A DNA stretch of 35,486 nt, from assembly GCF_021531475.1 (NCBI RefSeq), contig NZ_JADYTX010000021.1:1-35486 (forward strand), in the 5' to 3' direction. Of this stretch, positions 16,961 through 26,373 are shown piece after piece (position 1 is the first letter of the stretch; every line of letters begins with the position of its first letter). The notes under the pieces were generated by a model. The model saw only the letters and a list, made by a program, of their open reading frames with translations, was not told the origin of the DNA and did no database searches. This DNA comes from Fusobacterium perfoetens. GTDB lineage: Bacteria > Fusobacteriota > Fusobacteriia > Fusobacteriales > Fusobacteriaceae. The translations under genes and the position numbers were made by a program.

Positions 16961-18181
16961 ATGGGATTTTTTGATAAACTTTTTGGTAGAAAAAAGAAAG
17001 AGGAAAAAGAAGAGATAATTGAGCAAAAAGAAGAGGTAGTTGAAAAAGTTTCTGAAGAATCTCAAATTAAAGAAGAAGTTTTAGTTGAAGAGGAGAAGGT
17101 TGTTGTTCAACCAGAGCCTACACCAGAAGTAGTAACTAAAGAAGAAATTAATATAGATGAAGAAAAAAAATCTGACGAGAAAGAAGGAAATTCTTTAGTT
17201 AAAGAGAATATTCAAGAAAGAGTAGAAGTTATTGAAGCACCGAAAAAAGAAGTGGAAGCAACTGAGAAGAAAGGTTTCTTTACAAGTCTAAAAGAAAAAC
17301 TATTTAGAACTAGAGAGGGACTTTTCAAAAAGATAAAAAACATCTTTTCTGGAAGAACTACTATTGATGCAGACCTTTATGAAGAATTAGAGGAACTTTT
17401 AATCCAATCTGATATTGGATTTGATATGACTGTAAAAATTGTTAGTGCTTTAGAAAAAGAAGTTGGAAAAAGAGGAATAACTAATCCAGAAGATATATAT
17501 GAAGTTTTAAAAGATGTAATGACAAAATTCTTAATTACAGAAGGGAATGAACTTGATATAGTTGATGGAGAGTTAAATGTAATCTTAGTTGTTGGGGTAA
17601 ATGGTGTTGGAAAAACAACTACTATTGGAAAATTAGCCAAAAAATACAAATCTCAAGGAAAAAAAGTTATAGTTGGAGCTGCAGATACATTCAGAGCTGC
17701 TGCAATCGAACAGCTTGAAGAATGGGGACAAAGAGCAGGAGTAGAAATAGTAAAGAAAGAACAGGGAAGTGATCCAGGAGCAGTTGTATTTGACGCTATC
17801 CAAGTAGCTCAAGATAAGAAAGCTGATCTACTAATAATAGATACTGCTGGAAGATTACATAACAAAAGCAATCTTATGAAAGAGCTAGAAAAAATCAATA
17901 ACATAATTCAAAAGAAATTAGGACATACTAGATATGAGTCTATCTTAGTAATAGACGGAACTACTGGTCAAAACGGACTTTCACAGGCAAAAATATTTAA
18001 CGAAGTTACAAAACTAACTGGATTTATCGTTACAAAACTTGATGGTACTGCAAAAGGTGGAATAGTTTTCAGTATTTCTGAAGAGATAAAAAAACCTATA
18101 AAGTACATTGGAGTTGGAGAAAAAATCGAAGATCTAAGGGAGTTTAATGTAAAAGACTACATCGATGCAATATTTGATTAA
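16961..18181 (+). CDS. ftsY: Signal recognition particle receptor FtsY
   Basis: SRP receptor GTPase that docks ribosome-SRP complexes at the membrane. The protein is 406 aa. The N-terminal ~105 residues are an acidic, Glu/Lys/Val-rich A domain preceded by an amphipathic MGFFDKLFGRKKK. The NG domain follows: N-domain helices, G1 VNGVGKTTT (near 212-220), DTFRAAA, G3 DTAGR (near 294), and G4 TKLDGTAKGG (near 358). AGGAGG precedes the ATG. The gene is monocistronic as far as can be seen; pta downstream has its own promoter. Confidence 0.97.
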   Translation: MGFFDKLFGRKKKEEKEEIIEQKEEVVEKVSEESQIKEEVLVEEEKVVVQPEPTPEVVTKEEINIDEEKKSDEKEGNSLVKENIQERVEVIEAPKKEVEATEKKGFFTSLKEKLFRTREGLFKKIKNIFSGRTTIDADLYEELEELLIQSDIGFDMTVKIVSALEKEVGKRGITNPEDIYEVLKDVMTKFLITEGNELDIVDGELNVILVVGVNGVGKTTTIGKLAKKYKSQGKKVIVGAADTFRAAAIEQLEEWGQRAGVEIVKKEQGSDPGAVVFDAIQVAQDKKADLLIIDTAGRLHNKSNLMKELEKINNIIQKKLGHTRYESILVIDGTTGQNGLSQAKIFNEVTKLTGFIVTKLDGTAKGGIVFSISEEIKKPIKYIGVGEKIEDLREFNVKDYIDAIFD

Positions 18182-18230
18182 AAATTTTTTTAGAAATTAC
18201 AATAATAGTTAACAAAAAAATAAAAAAATG

Positions 18231-18259
18231 TTGTAAATAGTCGGAAAATTTGTTAATAT
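18231..18259 (+). promoter_or_regulatory. Candidate promoter of the pta-ackA-nifJ operon
   Basis: TTGTAA (18231-18236), 17-base spacer, TAATAT (18254-18259). The predicted start, near 18266, leaves a leader of about 80 bases containing the palindrome at 18289-18303. Confidence 0.55.
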
Positions 18260-18288
18260 ATATGTGAAAGATTTTATGATGTGTTTAA

Positions 18289-18303
18289 TACTGTTTAACA
18301 GTA
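18289..18303. promoter_or_regulatory. 15-base palindrome in the pta leader (candidate operator)
   Basis: TACTGTT-T-AACAGTA, perfect 7-1-7 symmetry, about 25 bases downstream of the predicted transcription start and 45 before the start codon. A regulator is not assignable: it does not match FNR, Rex or Crp consensus as I know them. Confidence 0.45.
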
Positions 18304-18347
18304 AAATATCAAAAATAAGTTAAAGTGAACCTTAAGGAGGACTAAAA

Positions 18348-19361
18348 GTGAGTTTTTTAGGAAAAGTAAGAAAAAGAGCTTTACAAGCTTATAGTAGAAT
18401 CGTTCTACCAGAAGCAACAGATGAAAGAGTATTAAGAGCAACAGCTGAAATTTTAAAAGAAAAATTAGCACGTCCGGTATTAATTGGAAATCCAGAAAAA
18501 ATAGCTTTAGACGCTAAAGCTTATGAAATTTCTTTAGAAGGAGCTAAAATAGTAGATCCAGCTAACTTCGAAAGAATGGACGAATATGCTCATAAATTCG
18601 CTGAAATGAGAGCTAAAAAAGGAATGACTTTTGAAAAAGCTAAAGAAATATTAACAACAGATGTAAACTTTTTAGGAGCTATGCTTGTAAAAATGGGAGA
18701 TGCTGACGGAATGGTATCAGGATCTTTATCTCCAACAGCTAACGTATTAAGAGCTGGAATCCAAGTTATAGGAACTAAACCAGGAGTAAAAACAGTTTCT
18801 TCTGTATTCGTAATGGAATTAACTCAAAAACAAGATTTATTCGGAAGCGTATTATTATTTGGAGACTGTTCAGTAATTCCAAGACCAACTTCTGAACAAT
18901 TAGCAGATATCGCTACTTCAGCAGCTGAAACAGCTGAAACAATCGCAGGTATCAACCCTAGAGTAGCACTTTTAACATTCTCAACTAAAGGATCTGCAAA
19001 CCATGAGTGTGTAGACTTAGTTAAAAATGCAGGAGCTATCTTAAGAGAAAGAAAAGTTGGATTCAGATTTGACGATGAATTACAAGCTGACGCAGCTATA
19101 GTTAAATCAATAGGAGAAATCAAAGCTCCATTATCTGACGTATCTGGAAACGCTAACGTATTAATATTCCCAACTCTAGCAGCTGGAAATATCGGATACA
19201 AATTAGTTCAAAGATTAGCAGGAGCTAATGCTTACGGACCAATCATTCAAGGTCTAGCTTCACCTATCAATGACTTATCAAGAGGATGTTCTGCAGAAGA
19301 CATCGTAGTATTAACAGCTGTAACTTCAGCTCAAGCTTGTGCTATGTGTGGAGTAGAATAA
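18348..19361 (+). CDS. pta: Phosphate acetyltransferase
   Basis: Converts acetyl-CoA and phosphate to acetyl phosphate, feeding acetate kinase. The protein is 337 aa, the short Pta form without the N-terminal P-loop/DRTGG domains. Family marks include RIVLPEATDERVLRA at the N-terminus, DGMVSGSLSPTANVLRAG, and the C-terminal FPTLAAGNIGYKLVQRLAGA. The start codon is GTG, fixed by AAGGAGGACT just upstream. ackA follows after 69 bases with no terminator. Confidence 0.97.
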   Translation: MSFLGKVRKRALQAYSRIVLPEATDERVLRATAEILKEKLARPVLIGNPEKIALDAKAYEISLEGAKIVDPANFERMDEYAHKFAEMRAKKGMTFEKAKEILTTDVNFLGAMLVKMGDADGMVSGSLSPTANVLRAGIQVIGTKPGVKTVSSVFVMELTQKQDLFGSVLLFGDCSVIPRPTSEQLADIATSAAETAETIAGINPRVALLTFSTKGSANHECVDLVKNAGAILRERKVGFRFDDELQADAAIVKSIGEIKAPLSDVSGNANVLIFPTLAAGNIGYKLVQRLAGANAYGPIIQGLASPINDLSRGCSAEDIVVLTAVTSAQACAMCGVE

Positions 19362-19430
19362 TCAATTAACTTAATAAAAGATAAAAAAAGATAAGAAATC
19401 CATAAAAAAATATTATTGAGGAGTGTATTA

Positions 19431-20630
19431 ATGAAAGTATTAGTAATAAACTGTGGAAGTTCATCATTAAAATATCAATTATTAAATCCTGAAAATGGAG
19501 AAGTTTTTGCAAAAGGATTATGTGAAAGAATAGGTATCGAAGGTTCTAGAATGGAATATGAAGTACCAGCTAAAGATTTCGAAAAAGAATTCTTAAGTCC
19601 AATGCCTACACATAAAGAAGCATTAACTTTACTTATAAACACTTTAACTGACAAAGAAATCGGAGTTGTAGCATCAGTTGACGAAGTTGACGCTATCGGA
19701 CACAGAGTTGTTCACGGTGGAGAAGAATTCGCTAAATCTGTTTTATTAACTCCAGAAGTATTAAAAGGAATAGAAGCAAACAATGAGTTAGCACCACTTC
19801 ACAACCCAGCTAACTTAATGGGAATTGAAACTTGTATGGAACTTATGCCAGGAAAACCTAACGTTGGTGTATTCGACACAGCTTTCCACCAAACAATGCC
19901 AGCAAAAGCATTTATGTACGCATTACCATATGAGGATTATAAAGAATTAAAAGTAAGAAAATATGGATTCCACGGAACATCTCACAAATTTGTTTCTGAA
20001 GAATGTATAAAAGCATTAGGAAATCCAGAACATTCAAAAATAATCGTTTGCCACTTAGGAAATGGAGCATCTATATCAGCTGTTAAAGATGGAAAATGTA
20101 TAGATACGTCTATGGGACTTACTCCATTACAAGGTGTAATGATGGGAACTAGATGTGGAGACATCGACCCAGCAGCAGTTCTATTCATCAAAGGAAAAAG
20201 AAACCTTTCTGATAAAGAAATGGATGCAAGATTAAATAAACAATCAGGAATTTTAGGAGTTTATGGAAAATCTTCTGACTGCAGAGACATGGAAAATGGA
20301 GTTGCTGAAGGAGACGAAAGAGCAATACTTGCAGAACAAATGTTCATCTATAAAATTAGAGCTTATGTAGGAAACTATGCTGCTCAATTAGGTGGATTAG
20401 ATGCAATATGCTTCACTGGAGGAATCGGAGAAAATGCAGCAGGTGTAAGAGCTGGTGTAGTTGAAGGATTAGAATTCATGGGAGTTAAATTAAACCACGA
20501 AGTAAACTCAGTTAGAAAAAAAGGAACTGTTGATTTATCAGCAGCAGATTCTAAAGTTAAAATCTTCAAAATCCAAACAAATGAAGAATTAGCAATAGCA
20601 AGAGATACATTTGAAATAGTATCTAAATAA
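19431..20630 (+). CDS. ackA: Acetate kinase
   Basis: Makes acetate and ATP from acetyl phosphate, the main substrate-level phosphorylation step of this pathway. The protein is 399 aa from the ATG at 19431. An in-frame TTG upstream (19416) is less likely because TGAGGAG lies right before 19431 and the product then begins MKVLVINCGSSSLKYQL, as in the family. It shows the ASKHA kinase motifs GHRVVHGGE, HLGNGASISAV, MGLTPLQGVMMGTR and FTGGIGENA. Middle gene of pta-ackA-nifJ, with 63 bases and no terminator before nifJ. Confidence 0.98.
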   Translation: MKVLVINCGSSSLKYQLLNPENGEVFAKGLCERIGIEGSRMEYEVPAKDFEKEFLSPMPTHKEALTLLINTLTDKEIGVVASVDEVDAIGHRVVHGGEEFAKSVLLTPEVLKGIEANNELAPLHNPANLMGIETCMELMPGKPNVGVFDTAFHQTMPAKAFMYALPYEDYKELKVRKYGFHGTSHKFVSEECIKALGNPEHSKIIVCHLGNGASISAVKDGKCIDTSMGLTPLQGVMMGTRCGDIDPAAVLFIKGKRNLSDKEMDARLNKQSGILGVYGKSSDCRDMENGVAEGDERAILAEQMFIYKIRAYVGNYAAQLGGLDAICFTGGIGENAAGVRAGVVEGLEFMGVKLNHEVNSVRKKGTVDLSAADSKVKIFKIQTNEELAIARDTFEIVSK

Positions 20631-20693
20631 TTAATTAGCCAAAAACAAAACACAAAATAGATCAAACTTAAAAAAGTCAAGGGAGGAAACAAA

Positions 20694-23600
20694 ATGGCAA
20701 AAAAAATGCAAACTATGGATGGTAACCAAGCTGCGGCTTATGCATCATATGCGTTTACAGAAGTAGCAGGAATATACCCAATAACTCCATCATCACCAAT
20801 GGCAGAATATACTGACGAATGGGCAGCAAAAGGAATGAAAAACATATTTGATGTACCAGTTAAATTAGTAGAAATGCAATCAGAAGCAGGAGCTGCTGGA
20901 ACAGTTCACGGATCATTAGTAGCAGGGGCTTTAACTACTACTTATACTGCTTCTCAAGGGTTATTATTAAAAATACCTAACATGTACAAAATAGCAGGAG
21001 AATTATTACCAGGAGTTATTCACGTATCTGCTAGAGCACTATCAACTCACGCTCTATCAATCTTCGGTGACCACCAAGATATATATGCAGCTAGACAAAC
21101 TGGATTTGCAATGTTCTGTACTAACTCTGTTCAAGAAGTTATGGACTTAGCAGGAGTTGCTCACTTATCAGCAATCAAATCTAGCGTACCTTTCATGCAT
21201 TTCTTTGATGGATTCAGAACTTCTCATGAAATTCAAAAAGTTGAAGTTATGGATTATGAAGTATTCAAAAACTTAATCGATATGGAAGCTGTAGAAAAAT
21301 TCAGAAAAAGAGCTTTAAACCCTGAATTCCCAGTTTCTAAAGGATCAGCTCAAAACGATGACATCTACTTCCAAGGAAGAGAAGCTCAAAATAAATTCTA
21401 CGATGCAGTTCCAGATATCGTAAACCACTACATGGGAGAAATCTCAAAAGTAACTGGAAGAGACTACAAACCATTTAACTATGTAGGACATCCAGAAGCT
21501 GAAAGAGTAATCGTTGCAATGGGATCTGTTTGTGAAGCAGCAGAAGAAGTTGTTGATTACTTAGTAGCACAAGGAGAAAAAGTTGGTTTAGTAAAAGTTC
21601 ACTTATACAGACCATTCTCTTCTAAATATTTCTTCGACGTATTCCCTAAAACAGCTAAAAAAGTTGCTGTATTAGACAGAACTAAAGAATCAGGATCAAT
21701 CGGAGAACCATTATACTTAGACGTAAGAGCTCTATTCTACGGAATGGAAAACGCTCCAGTAATCGTTGGAGGAAGATACGGACTTTCTTCTAAAGACACT
21801 ACTCCAGCTCAAATCTTCGCAGTATATGATGAATTAACAAAAGACGAACCTAAAAATGGATTCACAATTGGTATCGAAGATGACGTTACATTCACATCTT
21901 TACCATTAACTAACCATACAGTTGTTTCTCAACCAGGACTAAAAGGATGCTTATTCTTTGGATTAGGATCTGACGGTACAGTTGGAGCAAACAAAAACTC
22001 AATAAAAATCATCGGAGACAAAACAGACTTATATGCTCAAGCTTACTTCGCATATGACTCTAAAAAATCAGGAGGAGTTACTAGATCTCACTTAAGATTT
22101 GGTAAAGAACCAATCAAATCTACATATCTATTAAACGCTCCTTCATTCGTTGCATGTTCAGTACCAGCTTATGTTGGACAATATGACATGATCAACAACT
22201 TAAAAGATGGTGGAACATTCTTATTAAACTGCGTATGGGATAAAGATGAAGTATTAACTCACATCCCTAACGACTTCAAAAAATTATTAGCTGAGAAAAA
22301 TGCTAAATTCTATATCATCAACGCAACTAAACTTGCTAAAGAAATCGGATTAGGAAACAGAACTAATACAATAATGCAATCTGCATTCTTCAAATTAGCT
22401 GACATTATCCCATTCGAAGAAGCTCAAGGATATATGAAAGATTATGCTAAAAAATCTTATGCTAAAAAAGGTGACGACATCGTTAAATTAAACTGGGACG
22501 CTATCGACGTTGGAGCTGACGGATTAGTTGAAATCGCTGTTGACCCAGCTTGGAAAGATTTAGCAGTTGAAGAAAAAGCATGTTCAGAAGAATGTTGTTC
22601 AGCTTGTGGATGTGGATGCGAAGATAAAACTAAAGCATATGCTGAAAAAATCTCTTATCCAGTTAACCACGTAAGAGGATATGACTTACCAGTTTCTGCA
22701 TTTGAAGGATATGAAGACGGAACTATGGAAAACGGATTAGCAGCTTACGAAAAAAGAGGAGTTGCAGTAATGGTTCCAGAATGGCAAATGGCTAACTGTA
22801 TCCAATGTGGACAATGTGCTTACGTATGTCCTCACGCAGCAATCAGACCATTCTTATTAGATGAAGCTGAAGTTGCAAATGCTCCAGAAATGGAATTAGC
22901 TAACCCTATCGGAAAAGGATTCGAAGGATTAAAATATAGAATGCAAGTATCAGTAATGGATTGTACTGGATGTGGATCTTGTGCTGAAGTTTGTCCAGCT
23001 AAAGAAAAAGCTCTAGTAATGGTACCTATCGATACAGCTAAAGAAAACAAAGAAGATGTAAAAGCTGAATATCTATACAGCAAAGTAACTTACAAAGATG
23101 GATTAGTTGCTAAAAACACAGTTAAAGGATCTCAATTTGCTCAACCATTATTCGAATTCAACGGAGCTTGTCCAGGATGTGGAGAAACTCCATACTTAAA
23201 AACAATAACTCAATTATTCGGAGAAAATATGATGGTAGCTAACGCAACTGGATGTTCATCAATTTACTCTGGATCATCTCCTTCAACTCCATACTGTAAA
23301 AACGCTGAAGGACACGGACCATCTTGGGGATCTTCATTATTTGAAGACAACGCTGAGTATGGAATGGGAATGCACGTTGCAGTAGAAGCTTTAAGAGATA
23401 GAATCCAAACTGAAATGGAAAAATCTATGGATAAAGTTGGAGAAGAAGTAGCTGCTCTATTCAAAAAATGGATAGAAAACAGAAATTCTTCTAAAGTAAC
23501 TAGAGAAGTTAAAGACCAATTAGTTCCAATGTTAGAAGCTTGTGGATGTGATGTAGCAAAAGAAATCTTAGCTCTAAAACAATACCTAGTTAAAAAATCT

Positions 23601-24257
23601 CAATGGATAATCGGTGGAGACGGATGGGCTTATGACATCGGTTATGGAGGATTAGACCACGTATTAGCAACTAACGAAGACGTTAACGTAATCGTTCTAG
23701 ATACAGAAGTTTACTCTAACACAGGAGGACAAGCTTCTAAATCAACTCCTACAGGAGCAATCGCTAAATTCGCTGCTGCTGGTAAAGCATTCAAGAAAAA
23801 AGACCTTGCTGCAATAGCTATGTCTTATGGACACATCTATGTAGCTCAAGTTTCTATGGGAGCTAACCAACAACAATACTTAAAAGCTATAGCTGAAGCT
23901 GAAGCTCACCAAGGACCTTCATTAATCATAGCTTATGCACCATGTATCAACCACGGAATCAGAAAAGGAATGAACAAATCTCAATTAGAGATGAAACTTG
24001 CTACTGAATGTGGATACTGGCCAATCTTCAGATACAACCCAGCATTAGAAGCAGAAGGTAAAAACCCATTAACAATAGACTGTAAAGAACCTAACTGGGA
24101 TAAATATGAAGAATACTTATTAGGTGAAGTAAGATATGCTACACTTAAAAAAGCTAATCCAGCTCAAGCTGATGAATTATTCAGAAGAAACAAAGCTGAC
24201 GCTCAAAGAAGATGGAAACAATATCAAAGAATGTTATCTATGGACTTCTCTAAATAA
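20694..24257 (+). CDS. nifJ: Pyruvate:ferredoxin (flavodoxin) oxidoreductase
   Basis: Oxidises pyruvate to acetyl-CoA and CO2 with reduction of ferredoxin/flavodoxin. The protein is 1187 aa, the single-chain form of normal length. The N-terminal domain binds pyruvate (GIYPITPSSPMAEYTDEW). Two 4Fe-4S motifs follow, CIQCGQCAYVC (C702-C712) and CTGCGSCAEVC (C757-C767). The proximal cluster ligands start with CPGCGE (C826, C829), NATGCSS and APCINHG, and the TPP site is GGDGWAYDIG (974-983). A short insert before the ferredoxin domain has six cysteines in 13 residues (C630, C634, C635, C638, C640, C642), not part of the usual cluster ligands. GGGAGG precedes the ATG. It is the last gene of the acetate operon and highly expressed by codon choice. 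Confidence 0.98.
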   Translation: MAKKMQTMDGNQAAAYASYAFTEVAGIYPITPSSPMAEYTDEWAAKGMKNIFDVPVKLVEMQSEAGAAGTVHGSLVAGALTTTYTASQGLLLKIPNMYKIAGELLPGVIHVSARALSTHALSIFGDHQDIYAARQTGFAMFCTNSVQEVMDLAGVAHLSAIKSSVPFMHFFDGFRTSHEIQKVEVMDYEVFKNLIDMEAVEKFRKRALNPEFPVSKGSAQNDDIYFQGREAQNKFYDAVPDIVNHYMGEISKVTGRDYKPFNYVGHPEAERVIVAMGSVCEAAEEVVDYLVAQGEKVGLVKVHLYRPFSSKYFFDVFPKTAKKVAVLDRTKESGSIGEPLYLDVRALFYGMENAPVIVGGRYGLSSKDTTPAQIFAVYDELTKDEPKNGFTIGIEDDVTFTSLPLTNHTVVSQPGLKGCLFFGLGSDGTVGANKNSIKIIGDKTDLYAQAYFAYDSKKSGGVTRSHLRFGKEPIKSTYLLNAPSFVACSVPAYVGQYDMINNLKDGGTFLLNCVWDKDEVLTHIPNDFKKLLAEKNAKFYIINATKLAKEIGLGNRTNTIMQSAFFKLADIIPFEEAQGYMKDYAKKSYAKKGDDIVKLNWDAIDVGADGLVEIAVDPAWKDLAVEEKACSEECCSACGCGCEDKTKAYAEKISYPVNHVRGYDLPVSAFEGYEDGTMENGLAAYEKRGVAVMVPEWQMANCIQCGQCAYVCPHAAIRPFLLDEAEVANAPEMELANPIGKGFEGLKYRMQVSVMDCTGCGSCAEVCPAKEKALVMVPIDTAKENKEDVKAEYLYSKVTYKDGLVAKNTVKGSQFAQPLFEFNGACPGCGETPYLKTITQLFGENMMVANATGCSSIYSGSSPSTPYCKNAEGHGPSWGSSLFEDNAEYGMGMHVAVEALRDRIQTEMEKSMDKVGEEVAALFKKWIENRNSSKVTREVKDQLVPMLEACGCDVAKEILALKQYLVKKSQWIIGGDGWAYDIGYGGLDHVLATNEDVNVIVLDTEVYSNTGGQASKSTPTGAIAKFAAAGKAFKKKDLAAIAMSYGHIYVAQVSMGANQQQYLKAIAEAEAHQGPSLIIAYAPCINHGIRKGMNKSQLEMKLATECGYWPIFRYNPALEAEGKNPLTIDCKEPNWDKYEEYLLGEVRYATLKKANPAQADELFRRNKADAQRRWKQYQRMLSMDFSK

Positions 24258-24303
24258 TTAAGCTTTATTAAAAGAGTATAATCTTAAATAATTAATAATA
24301 ATT

Positions 24304-24337
24304 TTGGGATCGATTATATCGGTCCCAATTTATTATT
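24304..24337 (+). terminator. Terminator or attenuator between nifJ and hemB
   Basis: TTGGGATCGA/TCGGTCCCAA stem (one G-U pair) with a 5-base loop, followed by an interrupted T-run. The weak tail may allow read-through into hemB, for which I see no strong separate promoter. Confidence 0.65.
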
Positions 24338-24353
24338 TAACAAGGAGATAAGA

Positions 24354-25334
24354 ATGTTTACAAGAACAAGAAGATTAAGACAGAATGGAATATTAAGAGA
24401 GATGGTAAGAAATATTACTATCAATCTAGACCAATTTATATACCCAATTTTTGTAGAAGAAGGGACAAATATTAAAGAAGAAATACCTTCTATGCCAAAT
24501 CAATATAGATATTCTATAGATATGCTTTCAGAAGAATTAAAAGAATTAAAAGACCTAGGAATAAAATCTCTTTTATTGTTTGGTATTCCTAAAATAAAAG
24601 ATGAAGTTGGAAGTGAAGCATACAACGATAATGGAATAGTTCAAGAAGCTGTAAGATATATTAAGAAAAACTTTCCAGAATTTTTGATAGTAACAGATGT
24701 TTGTATGTGTGAATATACTTCTCATGGACATTGTGGAATTTTGAATGGAAATGATGTAAATAATGATGTAACTCTAAATTATCTAGCTAAAATAGCTGTA
24801 TCTCATGTTAAAGCTGGAGCAGATATTGTAGCTCCTTCTGATATGATGGACGGAAGAATACAAGCTATAAGAGAAGCATTAGATAAGAATGGATATATTA
24901 ATACTCCTATAATGGCTTACAGTGTAAAATATGCGTCAAGTTATTATGGACCATTTAGAGATGCAGCTGATTCAGCTCCAAGTTTTGGAGATAGAAAAAC
25001 ATATCAAATGGATTTTAGAAATTCTAAAGATTATAAAAGAGAGGTCATAGCTGATACAGAGGAGGGAGCTGACTTTATAATGGTAAAACCAGCACTACCT
25101 TATCTTGATGTTATAAAAGTGGTATCAGAGGAAACAAATCTACCTGTGGTAGCTTATAATGTAAGCGGAGAATATTCTATGGTAAAAGCTGCTAGTTTAA
25201 ATGGTTGGGTAGATGAGAAAAAAATTGTTATGGAAAATATGTATGCTATAAGAAGAGCTGGGGCAGATATAATTATTAGCTATCATACAAAAGATATAGC
25301 AAAATGGGTACAAAATGGAGAGATAAAATTATAA
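24354..25334 (+). CDS. hemB: Porphobilinogen synthase (delta-aminolevulinate dehydratase)
   Basis: Condenses two 5-aminolevulinate molecules into porphobilinogen. The protein is 326 aa, the normal length. It has RTRRLRQN at the N-terminus, the three-cysteine zinc site in DVCMCEYTSHGHCG, APSDMMDGRI, AYSVKYASSYYGPFRDAA with one Schiff-base lysine, and MVKPALPYLDVI with the other. AACAAGGAG precedes the ATG. Its TAA overlaps the hemA ATG by one base (TAATG), so the pair is translationally coupled. In an anaerobe the pathway may serve cobalamin or sirohaem rather than haem; that is inference. Confidence 0.98.
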   Translation: MFTRTRRLRQNGILREMVRNITINLDQFIYPIFVEEGTNIKEEIPSMPNQYRYSIDMLSEELKELKDLGIKSLLLFGIPKIKDEVGSEAYNDNGIVQEAVRYIKKNFPEFLIVTDVCMCEYTSHGHCGILNGNDVNNDVTLNYLAKIAVSHVKAGADIVAPSDMMDGRIQAIREALDKNGYINTPIMAYSVKYASSYYGPFRDAADSAPSFGDRKTYQMDFRNSKDYKREVIADTEEGADFIMVKPALPYLDVIKVVSEETNLPVVAYNVSGEYSMVKAASLNGWVDEKKIVMENMYAIRRAGADIIISYHTKDIAKWVQNGEIKL

Positions 25335-26350
25335 TGGATATAAATAGTTTCGCTGTGATTGGAATATCTCATTTAGAGTATGATACAGAAAAAAGAGAAA
25401 GATTTATATCTAAAAAACCAGAAACTTTTATAAATGATTTGAAAGAGATGGGAATAATCAAAGGATATGTCAGTCTAATAACTTGTTTAAGAATAGAATT
25501 TTATTTAGATTTTGGAGATAATTCAATAGATACTTTTATTGAATCAGAAAAATTTAATAAATTCTTTCAAGGGGAAAATATTTTTATAAAAAAAGGGTAC
25601 GAAGCAGTTGAGTATCTTTTTAAAGTAGGTTGTGGATTTTACTCGGTAATAAAAGGAGAAGATCAAATACTTGCTCAGATAAAAAAAGGTTATCAAGATT
25701 CATTGGAGAAAAATATCAGTTCAAAATTTTTAAATGTTATATTTAATAAAGGGATTGAACTTGGAAAAAAGTTTAGAACAGAAAGTCAAATATCACATAA
25801 TGCCCTATCCCTAGAAGCAATCTCACTTAAATTTATAAAAGATGAGATTGAAAGTATTAAAGATAAAAAAGTTTTAATCTTGGGAATAGGAGATTTAGCA
25901 CAGAGTATACTGCATCTTTTAGTAAAAGAAGATGTAAAAAATATAACTATTACTAATAGAACTTATCATAAAGCTTTGGAAATAAAAAATATCTATGAAG
26001 ATGTCAGTGTAATAGGATTTGATAAGAAAAATCAAGCAGTGGCTAATTCAGATATTATAATAAGCGTTACTTCAGCACCACATCTAGTTTTAAAAAGAGA
26101 TGAATTGGAAAATTATTTAGACAAAGATAAAAGATATGTATTTTTAGATCTTGCAGTTCCAAGAGATATAGATGAAAGGTTGCAAGAGTTAGATAAGGTT
26201 TGTTTATTTAATTTAGATGATGTTTGGTCAGTTTATAATAAGAATGTTAAGAATAGAGAAGATATTTTAAATCGTTTTGAATATATGATATATGAGCAGA
26301 TAGAAAATTTGAATAAATGGTTTAGATGGAAAAATAAAATGGAGAGCTAA
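25334..26350 (+). CDS. hemA: Glutamyl-tRNA reductase, short form
   Basis: Reduces glutamyl-tRNA(Glu) to glutamate-1-semialdehyde with NADPH, the first step of the C5 tetrapyrrole pathway. It is 338 aa from the ATG that overlaps the hemB stop; an upstream in-frame ATG inside hemB (25304) is less likely because GGAGAG sits correctly for 25334. The catalytic domain has TCLRIEFY with C51 (the usual TCNR has Asn where this has Leu) and GEDQILAQIKKGY. The Rossmann domain has LGIGDLAQ (183-190) and TNRTYHKA. The protein stops about 30-40 residues after the NADPH domain, so most of the usual ~100-residue dimerisation domain is missing. The stop codon lies in the loop of a perfect terminator hairpin, so the short length is not a sequence-edge effect. 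Confidence 0.93.
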   Translation: MDINSFAVIGISHLEYDTEKRERFISKKPETFINDLKEMGIIKGYVSLITCLRIEFYLDFGDNSIDTFIESEKFNKFFQGENIFIKKGYEAVEYLFKVGCGFYSVIKGEDQILAQIKKGYQDSLEKNISSKFLNVIFNKGIELGKKFRTESQISHNALSLEAISLKFIKDEIESIKDKKVLILGIGDLAQSILHLLVKEDVKNITITNRTYHKALEIKNIYEDVSVIGFDKKNQAVANSDIIISVTSAPHLVLKRDELENYLDKDKRYVFLDLAVPRDIDERLQELDKVCLFNLDDVWSVYNKNVKNREDILNRFEYMIYEQIENLNKWFRWKNKMES

Positions 26351-26370
26351 TTAAAAACTCTCCATTTTTT
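26336..26370 (+). terminator. Terminator of hemBA overlapping the hemA stop codon
   Basis: AAAATGGAGAG/CTCTCCATTTT, 11 perfect pairs, with the hemA TAA in the loop and a T-run. Confidence 0.92.
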
Positions 26371-26373
26371 AGT

